From assembly GCF_002920575.1 (NCBI RefSeq), contig NZ_PQSQ01000005.1, positions 101,267 to 165,266 on the forward strand: DNA of 64,000 nt, in the 5' to 3' direction. A program made the translations under genes and the position numbers. Below, one piece after another: positions 7,974-16,389 of the stretch. A model generated the notes under the pieces. That model worked only from the letters and a program-made list of their open reading frames with translations, had not been told where the DNA came from and searched no databases. Positions within the stretch are counted from its first letter, which is position 1; each line of letters begins with the position of its first letter. This DNA comes from Streptomyces sp. Ru73. GTDB taxonomy: Bacteria; Actinomycetota; Actinomycetes; Streptomycetales; Streptomycetaceae.

Positions 7974-10025
7974 GTGCGGCACACTATGCGGATGCGTGGT
8001 TACCTGCCCGAAGAGCACAGCAGTTTCGTCGGACGCGAGAGTGAACTGACACTCCTGCAGGACCTGCTCAAAGCGCGGCGGTTGACCACGATCACGGGCC
8101 TGGGCGGCGTCGGCAAGTCGCGACTGGCCCTGCGCGCGGCGCGGCAGGCGGCCGGGGAGTACCCCGACGGCGTGTGGTGGGCCGATCTGTCGATGCTGCA
8201 GACGGACCGGCTCCTGGTGAACGCCGTCGCCGACGCCGTCGACCTGTCCGACCACACTCCCCGCATGCCGATCGACGCGCTCTGCGAATGGCTGGCCGGC
8301 AAGCGGCTCCTGCTGGTGCTGGACGGCTGCGAACACCTCCTCGGCGCGTGCACCGCGCTCGCGGCCGACCTCCTCACCACCGTGCCCGACCTCACCCTCC
8401 TCGCCACCAGCAGGCAGGCCATGCGCATCCGGGCGGAGGAGGTGCTGTCGCTCGCCCCGCTCGCGGCCGACGGCGCCGACGCGCTGCGGCTGTTCACCGA
8501 GCGGATGACCGACGGCGGGCGCCCGCTCCAGCCGCATGAAGAAGCGGTGGCCGCCGACATCTGCCACCGCCTGGAAGGCATCCCCCTCGCCCTGGAACTG
8601 GCCGCGGCACAGGTGCCCCAGCACGGCCTCGCCGGCGTCACGGCGAAGCTGGCCTCCCGCTTCGAGGCGCTCGACGGCAGCGACCACGCCTGGCCGCCGC
8701 GCCAGCAGGCACTGCGTACGACGGTGGGCTGGAGCCACGAGCTGTGCCGGCCGCTGGAACGACTCCTCTGGGCCCGCCTGTCCGTCTTCGCCGACGGCTT
8801 CGACCTCGCGGCCGCCACGCGCGTCTGCGCCGCCGGGCCACTGGCGGAAGAGGACATCGCCGCCACCCTGCAGGCACTGGTCGACCAGTCCGTGGTGCAG
8901 CGCAGCGGCGACCGCTACCGCATGCTCGACACGATCCGCGAGTACGGCGCCACCTGGCTGCACGAACTGGGCGAGGAAGCCGAAGCGGCCGGCCGGCACG
9001 CCGACTGGTGCCTGCAGCTCGCAGCCCGGGCCCGCGCCGAGTGGTTCGGCGCCCGCCAGATGTACTGGTACGCGCGCCTCGCCGAGACGCACAGCGACCT
9101 GTGCGCCGCCATGGAACACCTGCTGGCCACCGATCCGCCCAGGGCGGTCGAACTGATCGGCTCGGTCGGCTTCTTCTGGGTCTGCTGCGGGCACCTGCAC
9201 AGCGCCCGCGCCTACCTCGAACAGGCCCTGGCCCGCTGCGGGACACCGGGCCCGCACCACGCCGCGGCCCTGTGGTCACTCGGCGTCGCGCTCACCCTGC
9301 AGGGGGAGTACGACGAGGCGCGGCGCATCAGCGCACGCTGCACCCGGCACGCCTCCCGCAACGGCGATGCCGACGACCGGCTGGACGCCGCCTACCTGGC
9401 CGGCGTGCTCGCCCTCCTCCTCGGCCGCCCCCTGGAGGCGGCGGCCACCGTGGACCGGGCACAGGAGACGGACCCGGCCCCTGACTCTGGCATGGAGGAG
9501 CCCTCGGCGGCCCGGCTGCGCTGCCGCCTCGTCTCCGTCTTCGCCCTCACCGGTACGGGAAGACTGGCCGAAGCGCGGGAAATGGCCCAGGAGATGAAGC
9601 AACTGTGCGTGGCGAAGGGGGAGTTCTGGACGCGCGCCTATCTGAACTACCAACTTGCGCTCATCGCACTGCTCCAGGGTGAGCCGCGCGAGGCCGCCGG
9701 GCACGCGCGGGCCATGCTGGTCGGCAAGCGGGGCCTGGGCGACAGCTTCGGTGTGGCCCTCGGCCTGGACCTGCTCGCCGCGGCCCTGGCCGCTCAGGGC
9801 AAGGGCGAGGAAGCGGCGTTCGTCTCCGGCACCAGCGAGGCGTACTGGCGTGCCACCGGACACCCCCAACGCGGCATGCCGGAACTGGGCGCGATGCGCG
9901 CCGAGTGCGAGCGGGCGGCCCGCGCCGCGGTGTCCGACCAGACCTATGAAGCGGCCTTCCACCAGGGGCTCCTCGGCGAGCCCGCACAGAACCTGGCGCG
10001 CGCGTTGGAGCGCGTACAGGGCTGA
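7974..10025 (+). CDS. NB-ARC/STAND-type ATPase with TPR-like C-terminus, LuxR/AfsR-like but lacking an HTH
   Basis: A 683-residue protein. The N-terminus FVGRESELTLLQDLL is the usual entry to the ATPase of LAL/AfsR-type regulators. P-loop GLGGVGKSRLAL, Walker B LLLVLDGCEHL and sensor LLATSRQAMRI follow in order. The second half is alpha-helical with degenerate repeats (AYLEQALARCG..., ALWSLGVALTLQGEYDEAR) of the MalT/TPR kind. No winged or LuxR helix-turn-helix is seen at either end, so it may act through a partner protein. The GTG at 7974 follows AGGGG by five bases; ATG codons at 7986 and 7992 are alternatives. It is monocistronic and convergent with the dienelactone hydrolase gene. Confidence 0.85.
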   Translation: MRHTMRMRGYLPEEHSSFVGRESELTLLQDLLKARRLTTITGLGGVGKSRLALRAARQAAGEYPDGVWWADLSMLQTDRLLVNAVADAVDLSDHTPRMPIDALCEWLAGKRLLLVLDGCEHLLGACTALAADLLTTVPDLTLLATSRQAMRIRAEEVLSLAPLAADGADALRLFTERMTDGGRPLQPHEEAVAADICHRLEGIPLALELAAAQVPQHGLAGVTAKLASRFEALDGSDHAWPPRQQALRTTVGWSHELCRPLERLLWARLSVFADGFDLAAATRVCAAGPLAEEDIAATLQALVDQSVVQRSGDRYRMLDTIREYGATWLHELGEEAEAAGRHADWCLQLAARARAEWFGARQMYWYARLAETHSDLCAAMEHLLATDPPRAVELIGSVGFFWVCCGHLHSARAYLEQALARCGTPGPHHAAALWSLGVALTLQGEYDEARRISARCTRHASRNGDADDRLDAAYLAGVLALLLGRPLEAAATVDRAQETDPAPDSGMEEPSAARLRCRLVSVFALTGTGRLAEAREMAQEMKQLCVAKGEFWTRAYLNYQLALIALLQGEPREAAGHARAMLVGKRGLGDSFGVALGLDLLAAALAAQGKGEEAAFVSGTSEAYWRATGHPQRGMPELGAMRAECERAARAAVSDQTYEAAFHQGLLGEPAQNLARALERVQG

Positions 10026-10295
10026 GGCGTGGCACCGGCCGGAGGAGACCGGCGCGCAGGCCGAAGTCTGCCGCCAGCCGCCGGCCACCGGTCACCGGTC
10101 ACGGTGATGAGCCGACCGTCCCGCAGGAACGGGATCCGGTTGTGGGTGCTGTCGATGGGCGCTATCACGGGGCGCTCCAGTGCCGGCCCGGACTCCGGCG
10201 CGTCCTTCGTTCGAGTGAGTCCGTGCAGGACCGTTCCCTCACGCGCATATATGCGCTTTCCTGTACCTCACCTCCCCCGGCGGTCTCCCCGCCCA

Positions 10296-10342
10296 GACCC
10301 CGCGAGGAGACCGCTCAGAGAACCGGCTCTGCTCGCGGGGTC
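10296..10342. terminator. Bidirectional hairpin between convergent genes
   Basis: Perfect 11-bp arms (10296-10306, GACCCCGCGAG, and 10332-10342) enclose a 25-base loop that holds a small inner AGAG/CTCT stem. It lies immediately beyond the dienelactone hydrolase stop, between it and the ATPase gene. The rest of the 10026-10358 gap shows no gene. Confidence 0.65.
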
Positions 10343-10358
10343 GCCCTGGCGCCGTGCC

Positions 10359-11111
10359 TCAGCCGCTGGTCAGGGTGCGGCCGAGGAGGGGGAGCAAGCG
10401 GTCCCAGTGACGCCGCAGTGCCGCGGCGTCGAAGGCGTCGGTGTCGGCCATGGTGAAGCCGTGGACGGTGCCGGGGTAGATCTCGGAGGTGTGGTCGACC
10501 CCCGCGGCGTCCAGGGCCTGATTGAGCTCGCCGAGGGCCTCGGGGGTCAGGTCGCTCTCGGCATGGCCGAGGTGGACCCGGGCGGTGATCCTGGAGAGGA
10601 AGGCGTGCAGGTTCTCGGACCCGCCGGCGCTCACCGGGCCGTGGAACCCGGCGACGGCGGCCACCCGTCCGGGATGGGCCGAGGCGGTGTGCAGCGCCAG
10701 CAGGCCGCCGATGCAGTACCCGGTCACCGCGACCGGCCCGGCACCGACCTCGGGCTGCGCGGTGAGGAACCCCAGGTAGGTCTCCGCGTCGCGCGCGATG
10801 CGTTCGGGGGTGTGCGCCTCGATCAGGGGCATCAGCTGGGCGATCAGCGCGGGCCGGACGTCTTCTCCGATGTACTCGGGAAGCTCGACCACCGGTGCCG
10901 GGCCGTGCCGGTAGAAGAAGTGGGGGACGAGTACGCAGTAGCCGTGCCCCGCCAGTTCGCGGGCCATCTCCCGCACCACGGGCCGGATGCCGAAGGCGTC
11001 CGGGTACATCAGCACCCCGGGGTGCTGACCGCCGTCGTCGGGGAAGGCGGCGAAGGCGTCGGCCAGGCCGTCCGCGGCGGGAATCTGCAGTGTCCTGCTC
11101 GGCAAGATCAT
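10359..11111 (-). CDS. Dienelactone hydrolase family protein
   Basis: A 250-residue alpha/beta hydrolase. The nucleophile is in GYCIGG (Cys133) and the acid in GHAESDLTP (Asp187). The histidine is in the YPGTVHGF motif (His218), the classical Cys-Asp-His triad of carboxymethylenebutenolidase-like enzymes. The true substrate is unknown. The ribosome site GAAAGG directly abuts the ATG at 11111; a TTG two codons later (11105) has ideal spacing and may be the real start. It is divergent from a MarR regulator, with two matching operators between them, so MarR control is likely. Confidence 0.88.
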   Translation of the reverse strand: MILPSRTLQIPAADGLADAFAAFPDDGGQHPGVLMYPDAFGIRPVVREMARELAGHGYCVLVPHFFYRHGPAPVVELPEYIGEDVRPALIAQLMPLIEAHTPERIARDAETYLGFLTAQPEVGAGPVAVTGYCIGGLLALHTASAHPGRVAAVAGFHGPVSAGGSENLHAFLSRITARVHLGHAESDLTPEALGELNQALDAAGVDHTSEIYPGTVHGFTMADTDAFDAAALRRHWDRLLPLLGRTLTSG

Positions 11112-11132
11112 CCTTTCTCGGAGTCCAGCAAT

Positions 11133-11149
11133 CGTTAGTCGCACCAACG
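11133..11149. promoter_or_regulatory. MarR-type operator, copy 1 (imperfect)
   Basis: CGTTAGT-CGC-ACCAACG, one mismatch from the perfect dyad at 11175-11191. It is centred about 30 bp upstream of the dienelactone hydrolase ATG. Confidence 0.75.
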
Positions 11150-11174
11150 GTTTGAGCGAGCGACGAACGTACAT

Positions 11175-11191
11175 CGTTAGTGGGACTAACG
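11175..11191. promoter_or_regulatory. MarR-type operator, copy 2 (perfect)
   Basis: CGTTAGT-GGG-ACTAACG, a perfect 7-bp-arm dyad. Its centre is 42 bp from copy 1 (about four helical turns) and 29 bp before the MarR start codon. It is therefore placed for autoregulation and control of the divergent hydrolase. Confidence 0.8.
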
Positions 11192-11211
11192 CAATGGATA
11201 GGATGACCGCC

Positions 11212-11703
11212 ATGAGCAGAGCCGAGGCCGCGGACATGCCCGACGACGGCGCGCCCAGGACGCCCGACAGGCTGCGCCGGCGGGCGAGCCGGCTGCTGTC
11301 GCAGCTGTGCATGCGGTCGGACCGGCTCATCAACGAGGGGCTGGCCGAGGCCGACGCCCGGAAATGGCACTACGCCGTACTCGCCTCACTGGAGGAGTAC
11401 GGGCCGGGCAGCCAGGCGGAACTGAGCCGGCGGTCCGGCATGCACCGCAGCGACATGGTCGCCGTGCTCAACGAACTGGCCGAGCGGAAGCTCGTCGAGC
11501 GGGCGCCGGACCCCGAGGACCGGCGCCGCAACGTCATCACGATCTCCGCCCGGGGCCGCCGTCACCTGCGGCGCCTCGACAAGGTGCTGGACGACCTCCA
11601 CGACGTGCTGCTCGCGCCGCTGGAGCCGGACGAACGCGAGCAGTTCGTGCGGACGCTGACCCGCCTGCTGGACCACCACACCGGGCCATCGGGCCCGGCG
11701 TAG
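11212..11703 (+). CDS. MarR family transcriptional regulator
   Basis: A 163-residue winged-helix regulator. The recognition region runs AELSRRSGMHRSDMVAVLNELAERKLVERAPDPEDRR-type, with the wing in VERAPDPEDRRRNV, followed by the C-terminal dimerisation helix (LTRLLDHH). GATAGG nine bases upstream supports the ATG at 11212 over the in-frame ATGs at 11194 and 11203. MarR proteins usually sense small phenolics or oxidants and repress a neighbouring detoxification gene; here that neighbour is the divergent dienelactone hydrolase. Confidence 0.9.
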   Translation: MSRAEAADMPDDGAPRTPDRLRRRASRLLSQLCMRSDRLINEGLAEADARKWHYAVLASLEEYGPGSQAELSRRSGMHRSDMVAVLNELAERKLVERAPDPEDRRRNVITISARGRRHLRRLDKVLDDLHDVLLAPLEPDEREQFVRTLTRLLDHHTGPSGPA

Positions 11704-11732
11704 CGGCACCCGGCCAGGGGCGCCCGTCGGCT

Positions 11733-12977
11733 CTACCGGGCCGCTTCCGTCCAGGTCACCGGCAGTTCATGGGCGCCGTAGATGTTCATGTCCGTCTTGA
11801 GCTTCACCTCGTCGGCGGGAATGGCGAGGCGGAGCGTCGGGAAGCGGCGCAGCAGTCCCGCGAAGCCGGCGCGCATCTCGATGCGGGCCAGCTGCTGGCC
11901 GAGGCACTGATGAACGCCGTGCCCGAAGGACAGCAGGCCGCGGGCCTTGCGGTGGATGTCCAGGGTGCCGGGGTCGTCGAAGCGCCGCGGGTCGTGGTTG
12001 GCGGCCAGCAGCGAGACGACGACCGTCGAACCCGCGGGGATCGTCTCGCCGCCGAGCGCGATGTCCTCCGTCGCGTAGCGGTAGAAGATGTCGGCGACGG
12101 ACAGGTACCGGAGCAGCTCCTCGACGGCGTCGGGGATCAGGTCCGGGTCGGCACGCAGCTCGGCCAGCTGCTCGGGGTGCTCCAGCAGCGCGAAGGTGCC
12201 GAGCCCCAGCATGTTGGCGGTGGTCTCGTGGCCCGCGAGCAGCAGCAGGAAGGCGGCGCCGGTCAGCTCCTCGATGGTCAGGTCCTCCTGGCGGGCGAGG
12301 TCGGAGAGTATGTCCTCGCCCGGTTCGGCGCGCTTGCGCGTGACCAGTTCGGCCAGGTACGAGGTCATCGCGCCGTACGCGGCCATCTTCTCGTCCAGCG
12401 CCTGGTCCTTGACCAGGAACTTGGCGGAGTTGACCTGGAACGTCTCCCGGTCCGCGTACGGCACGCCGAGCAGTTCGCAGATCACCAGGGAGGGCACCGG
12501 CAGCGCGAACGCCTTCACCAGGTCGACCGGCGGGGCGAGCCGCGCCAGCTCGTCCAGCTGCCGTTCGGTGATCTCCATGATGCGCTCTTCGAGCATTCTC
12601 ATGCGTCTGACGGTGAACGCGCCGGTGAGCCTGCGCCGCAGCCGGCTGTGGTCCGGCGGGTCCATCGTGATGAACAACCCCGGCACCTGCGGGGACGGTT
12701 CGGTGGGCACGGGCATGCCGGGTATCTCGTACGGCACGTGGAGCACGCCGAGGTCCTGGCGTGAGCTGAACCGGGTGTCGGCCATCATCTGACGCACCGC
12801 GTCGTACCCGGTGACGAGCCAGCCCTCGTGACCGTCGGGGAACACCATGGGGCTGACGGGCCGGGTCTCGCGCAGCTGCGTGATACGCCGGGGCGGCGCG
12901 AACGGGCCCGCGTCACGCTCCATCGGAAGGCCGTGCGGAACGGGCGCCGACCGGTGGCTGGGAGTGGTCTGGTTCAT
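11733..12977 (-). CDS. Cytochrome P450
   Basis: A 414-residue soluble bacterial P450. The I-helix oxygen-activation motif is AGHETT (248-253), the ExxR is in VEELLR, and the haem loop is FGHGVHQCLGQQLAR with Cys358 as thiolate ligand. Features match the CYP105/CYP107-like actinobacterial class that hydroxylates xenobiotics or natural products. No ferredoxin or ferredoxin reductase gene is adjacent, so electrons must come from elsewhere. GAGAGGA seven bases before ATG 12977 fixes the start. A large palindrome lies 54 bp upstream, suggesting repressor control by a regulator encoded elsewhere. Confidence 0.93.
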   Translation of the reverse strand: MNQTTPSHRSAPVPHGLPMERDAGPFAPPRRITQLRETRPVSPMVFPDGHEGWLVTGYDAVRQMMADTRFSSRQDLGVLHVPYEIPGMPVPTEPSPQVPGLFITMDPPDHSRLRRRLTGAFTVRRMRMLEERIMEITERQLDELARLAPPVDLVKAFALPVPSLVICELLGVPYADRETFQVNSAKFLVKDQALDEKMAAYGAMTSYLAELVTRKRAEPGEDILSDLARQEDLTIEELTGAAFLLLLAGHETTANMLGLGTFALLEHPEQLAELRADPDLIPDAVEELLRYLSVADIFYRYATEDIALGGETIPAGSTVVVSLLAANHDPRRFDDPGTLDIHRKARGLLSFGHGVHQCLGQQLARIEMRAGFAGLLRRFPTLRLAIPADEVKLKTDMNIYGAHELPVTWTEAAR

Positions 12978-13030
12978 CGGATTTCCTCTCGTGGTGGTGG
13001 CGCTTGGCGCGGCAAGCGTGGCGCGATGAG

Positions 13031-13060
13031 TGACGCCATAGTGGCACCACTATGGCGTCA
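13031..13060. promoter_or_regulatory. 30-bp palindrome upstream of the P450 gene, candidate operator
   Basis: TGACGCCATAGTG - GCAC - CACTATGGCGTCA: perfect 13-bp arms and a 4-base centre. It is located 54 bp upstream of the P450 start. A weaker related dyad, TGGCGCCA-TG-TGGTGCCA, lies near 13145-13162. No regulator gene adjoins. Confidence 0.75.
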
Positions 13061-13179
13061 CGCGCAAGCCTTATGGTTCACCGAGTAAGGGGTGCTGGCC
13101 GCCGTGAGAGTTGAGGCGCCTACGAGTGCACGTTCGATACAGGATGGCGCCATGTGGTGCCAACCGGCGCCACGCACCC

Positions 13180-14103
13180 TCACGACACGAACGTCTTCGG
13201 GTCCTTCCGAGGCCAAGGGTTCGTCGCGCCGTCCGGGTTGATGACGCCGCCGATGTACAACCGGCGGAAGGCCGGGTACTTCGCGCGGAAGCCGTCCACC
13301 GTCTTGGCGGGTACGGCCGTGACCTTGAACGGCTTGCCGTGGTCGTCGATGTCCAGGCTCCGCTCGCCCTCCTGGGTGAGGACCGTCAGGCGGTAGGTGT
13401 AGGAGCAGTAGTGCCGGGCGGTCGTGGCCACGAGGTCGAGCACGACCTGCTCCTTCTCGGCCAGCGAGATCGTGTGCCCGGGGAAGTAGGGCCGCTTCTT
13501 GCCCGACGTGTCGCGGAGATACGGCACCCGGCGGGGGGAGTCGAGGTCGACGCCGATCCGGACACTGTCGTCAGCGCCCGCTGAGGGGGAAAGCATCAGC
13601 GTGCCGGTCAGCGGGGCGGTGCAGTCCGCGCGCACGCTCAGGTCGGTGATCCGGACCGGGTCCTGCCGCAGCCCTTCGAGGACCACTTGCACATCCGATT
13701 CGTACGGATCGACGCCGCCCCTGGACCGGAACCAGTGCTGCGTCTTCGTCCCGCTGCCCGACTGCTCGGCCAGGTAGGCGGAACGGCGCTCCCGCAGGGT
13801 GAGGTCGCGCGCGTCCGGGAAGACGTAGGTGCCGCCCTGCGCGTCGGTGCGGAAGACGGTCGTGGACAGGATGCGCGCGGGGCCGGCGTCGCCGGCGAAG
13901 AGCTGCCGGGCCTGGTGCCAGACGAACGGCGTGGCGGCCAGCAGGACGGCCACCACCAGGGGCGCGACCAGTGGTTCGCGCCACCGGGACCACCAGGTAG
14001 CGGCCCTGCCGGGCGGCGGCGACGGCGCGGGCGGCTGGGAGGGAGGCGGCGGCTGGGACGGCGGTGGCGGTGCGGACGGTGGTGGCGGCACGACGGTGTT
14101 CAT
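13180..14103 (-). CDS. Proline-rich, single-pass membrane protein of unknown function
   Basis: 307 residues, not recognised. Residues 1-33 are a low-complexity Pro/Ser/Gln tract, followed by WWSRWREPLVAPLVVAVLLAATPF, a basic flank and one membrane helix (about 45-62). The remaining 240 residues should be extracytoplasmic. This region contains only two cysteines, in RADCTAPLTG and RHYCSYTYRL, which could form a disulfide. It is followed 76 bases upstream in the operon sense by a second membrane-anchored gene (14129-14731), and the pair is probably co-transcribed. No domain is identifiable by eye. Confidence 0.75.
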   Translation of the reverse strand: MNTVVPPPPSAPPPPSQPPPPSQPPAPSPPPGRAATWWSRWREPLVAPLVVAVLLAATPFVWHQARQLFAGDAGPARILSTTVFRTDAQGGTYVFPDARDLTLRERRSAYLAEQSGSGTKTQHWFRSRGGVDPYESDVQVVLEGLRQDPVRITDLSVRADCTAPLTGTLMLSPSAGADDSVRIGVDLDSPRRVPYLRDTSGKKRPYFPGHTISLAEKEQVVLDLVATTARHYCSYTYRLTVLTQEGERSLDIDDHGKPFKVTAVPAKTVDGFRAKYPAFRRLYIGGVINPDGATNPWPRKDPKTFVS

Positions 14104-14128
14104 CGGTTCCCCCGGGAGCGTGGGTGGG

Positions 14129-14731
14129 TCAGCGGTACGTGATGGTCACCCGCACGTTCTGTGCCGTGCTACGCGCCGCCGGCAGGTACGCCGCTGTCCG
14201 GTGGGTGCGGGGGCCGTGCGGCGGCCCCTGGAGCGTGCCTTTCGGGCAGCGGTAGCGGGGCGTGCCCGGTAACGCGGCGGTGGCCCAGCAGGTCTGGCCG
14301 TCGGCGAGGCGCACGGCGAACTCCCGGCGCGGGCCCGCCGGGTGGGTGACCAGTCCGCCGTCCACCGCCACGGCGCGGTACCGGGTCACCGAACCGCCCG
14401 CCGGGCAGAGCACCCGCCCGGACGTCGGCTCGGAGTGGACGGGCGGCGCGAAGCACGGATCGGCCGTGCCCTCGGCCGTGATGCAGAGGTAGGCATCGGG
14501 GCGCCCGGTGACCCGGGACGGCATGGGACAGCTGCCGCGGGCGGTGCCGACGACGTCGATGCTGTCGGCCGGGCCGCGCGCCGCCCATGGGGCGACTCCG
14601 TAGAGCCGGGTGTCCGGCGGTGACGGGCGGTTGACGATGCCCGCGGCCGTCCACGCGGCGGCGACGGTCACCACGACGGCGGACCAGGTCACGATGCGAC
14701 GTCTGCGCGGTCCTGACGTCCCGTGCCTCAT
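14129..14731 (-). CDS. Membrane-anchored exported protein of unknown function
   Basis: 200 residues from the ATG at 14731, which follows a G-rich ribosome site (GGGGGTGG); an in-frame start at 14782 is possible. A basic RRRR stretch precedes one hydrophobic segment (IVTWSAVVVTVAAAWTAAGIV), then a Cys-containing extracytoplasmic domain with about six cysteines. The stop lies 25 bases before the start of the 13180-14103 gene, so the two form a likely operon and may act together at the cell surface. I do not recognise a family. Confidence 0.72.
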   Translation of the reverse strand: MRHGTSGPRRRRIVTWSAVVVTVAAAWTAAGIVNRPSPPDTRLYGVAPWAARGPADSIDVVGTARGSCPMPSRVTGRPDAYLCITAEGTADPCFAPPVHSEPTSGRVLCPAGGSVTRYRAVAVDGGLVTHPAGPRREFAVRLADGQTCWATAALPGTPRYRCPKGTLQGPPHGPRTHRTAAYLPAARSTAQNVRVTITYR

Positions 14732-14883
14732 GAGCCACCCCCCCCGGGCCTCTCCGGGCCCGTCGGTCCGTGGCGCGATCACGGCCCGGGAATCGACGGC
14801 TCCGGCGGTGCATCCAGGTTATTCCCGTGCCCGCCGCCCGGCCACGAAACCGGCATTGTGATCCTCCGCGGGCGCCGCGTGTG

Positions 14884-14904
14884 CTAGAGCCTGTCCGATG
14901 GGTC
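14884..14904. repeat. Left 21-bp inverted repeat of the YcaO-TfuA segment
   Basis: CTAGA followed by GCCTGTCCGATGGGTC. It matches the reverse complement of 18495-18515 at 20 of 21 positions, with CTAG at the outer edge of both. The arrangement resembles insertion-sequence ends with a 4-bp CTAG target duplication. Confidence 0.8.
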
Positions 14905-15213
14905 GATGACTGACTTCGCCGGACGGGCCGCGCTCACGTCCGAGGCGGTGGCCGGCCATGGTGGCGAGTACACCGGCGTGGGAGTTGCGCCCGGTCGACG
15001 GGGTCGAGGGCGCATTCCGCATCGTGCAACAGGTGCCTCCGGGGCGTACGGGTCTTGCCTGCCCATGTGGACCGTCCCTGAGCCCGGAAAACAGCGCACA
15101 CGCACAGTCACGCCGCAGCCCATGGATACTACAGAAGGTGTCGTCTTCTCCATTGAGAAGGCCGACCCACAGAAGGGTTGAGCCAGACGCTCGTGTCGGT
15201 AGTTTCTCGTCGG
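14905..15213. other. Non-coding stretch between the left inverted repeat and the YcaO stop
   Basis: About 310 bases inside the left repeat. Short frames occur on both strands, but none has a ribosome site or a recognisable protein. It could be a decayed remnant of an insertion sequence; no transposase motif is visible. Confidence 0.4.
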
Positions 15214-16389
15214 TCAGGGTGTGCGGACGGGGCGGGGGATCTCGTGCCGGGCGTGGAACCGCAGGCCGGGGCAGACGACTCTCACCACGGCCAGTTCGTC
15301 CCGGTCGGCGAGGCGGACGGCGAGGGGACCGCAGCCCGTGGCCCGCGAGATCCGGCCCGTCAGCCACGTGAGTTCGGCGGTGACGTCGTCGAAACCGGTG
15401 CGGTACGAGGCCACGGCATCCGGATAGGTGACCAGATCCGGTGGCGCACACGGGCGGTTTCGCGGGTCGTCATGATAGAGGGCGGGCAGGTCATCCCTGG
15501 TACCGGTGATGAAGGTCAGACGGCTCTGGGCCGCCTCCGTGATCGCCCTCGACAGGGCTACGTCCGGCGAGGAGTGGGCGCCTGAACCGGCGGACCACAC
15601 CGGGAAGTCCTCGCTCCAGACGTACGCGACGAAGCACGGTACCTGCCACCGGTTGGGGACGAGGGCGATCTCCAAATAGACCGCCGCCTCGTCGAAGAGC
15701 CGGACCAGCCGGTCGCTCACCCCTCCCGCGACGGAGCCGGGTTCGATGGTCAGGCGGCAGTCGTGACCGCTGTTGTTGAGCTGGGTCAGACAGTCTCGCT
15801 CGACGACCTCGTACAGGGCGTGCAGCAGTGCCTCGGCCTGCGTGTTGCCGGAACCCAGACCGTTGCTCGACGCCTGAAGGCCCGGCGGCTGCCAGGGCCG
15901 ATCCGCCTCCAGGGTGAGGCGTACGGCGTCCAGCGGCAGCGGAACGGGGGAGCCGCTGAGCAGGTCGACGGCCCGCACCCAGGACAGCTCCCGCCGGGCG
16001 TCGGTCATACTTCCCGGCTGGTGGGCGAGGTCCATCAGGTCGTACGGCAGGTCGAGACGCCGCGCGGGGGCGATCCCGAGATCGGGGTCGGGGACGGCCC
16101 GCTCCGCGTACCAGAGTTCAATGCTCTCCATGGCGGCCGAGAGTTTCGCCAGCAGCGCGGATTGCCCCTTGCCCTGGGAGACGGCCAGCGTCTTCGACAG
16201 GGGGCGTACGGCCATGGCGACGGGCAGGCCGAGGGTGTCGAGCCCGGTGACGTCTGCGACGCGCGTGATGCCGTACTCGGACAGCAGGGGCCGTACCGCC
16301 TCCCAGGTCTCCTCCGGAGAACGTACGCGGTGGGTGCCCTCCGTGAAGACCTTGCGTGTGGCGGATGTCGCTGCGTGGGTGGCCGTCAC
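15214..16389 (-). CDS. ycaO: YcaO-domain ATP-dependent amide-activating enzyme (thioamidation/cyclodehydration type)
   Basis: 391 residues. YcaO enzymes use ATP to phosphorylate a backbone amide oxygen, giving azolines, amidines or, with TfuA, thioamides. Visible core features are SQGKGQSALLAKLSAAMESIELWYAE, GLGSGNTQAEALLHALYEVVERD and SRAITEAAQSRLTFITGTRDD, the conserved helices and ATP/Mg-binding acidic residues. The C-terminus is proline-rich (IPRPVRTP). The GTG start overlaps the TfuA stop codon (GTGA), a clear translational coupling. Adjacent TfuA places it in the thioamide-forming subgroup by family knowledge; the substrate is not known and the nearby 59-residue peptide is a candidate. 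Confidence 0.9.
   Translation of the reverse strand: MTATHAATSATRKVFTEGTHRVRSPEETWEAVRPLLSEYGITRVADVTGLDTLGLPVAMAVRPLSKTLAVSQGKGQSALLAKLSAAMESIELWYAERAVPDPDLGIAPARRLDLPYDLMDLAHQPGSMTDARRELSWVRAVDLLSGSPVPLPLDAVRLTLEADRPWQPPGLQASSNGLGSGNTQAEALLHALYEVVERDCLTQLNNSGHDCRLTIEPGSVAGGVSDRLVRLFDEAAVYLEIALVPNRWQVPCFVAYVWSEDFPVWSAGSGAHSSPDVALSRAITEAAQSRLTFITGTRDDLPALYHDDPRNRPCAPPDLVTYPDAVASYRTGFDDVTAELTWLTGRISRATGCGPLAVRLADRDELAVVRVVCPGLRFHARHEIPRPVRTP

Noticed and set aside
11733..14731. Natural-product cluster around the cytochrome P450
   Set aside because: No ferredoxin, scaffold synthase or tailoring partner lies within reach; neighbours are a hydrolase/MarR pair and unknown membrane proteins.
14905..15181. 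Possible small gene next to the left inverted repeat (about 90 codons on either strand)
   Set aside because: No ribosome site and no family. An insertion-sequence transposase fragment was considered, but no DDE-type motif could be seen.
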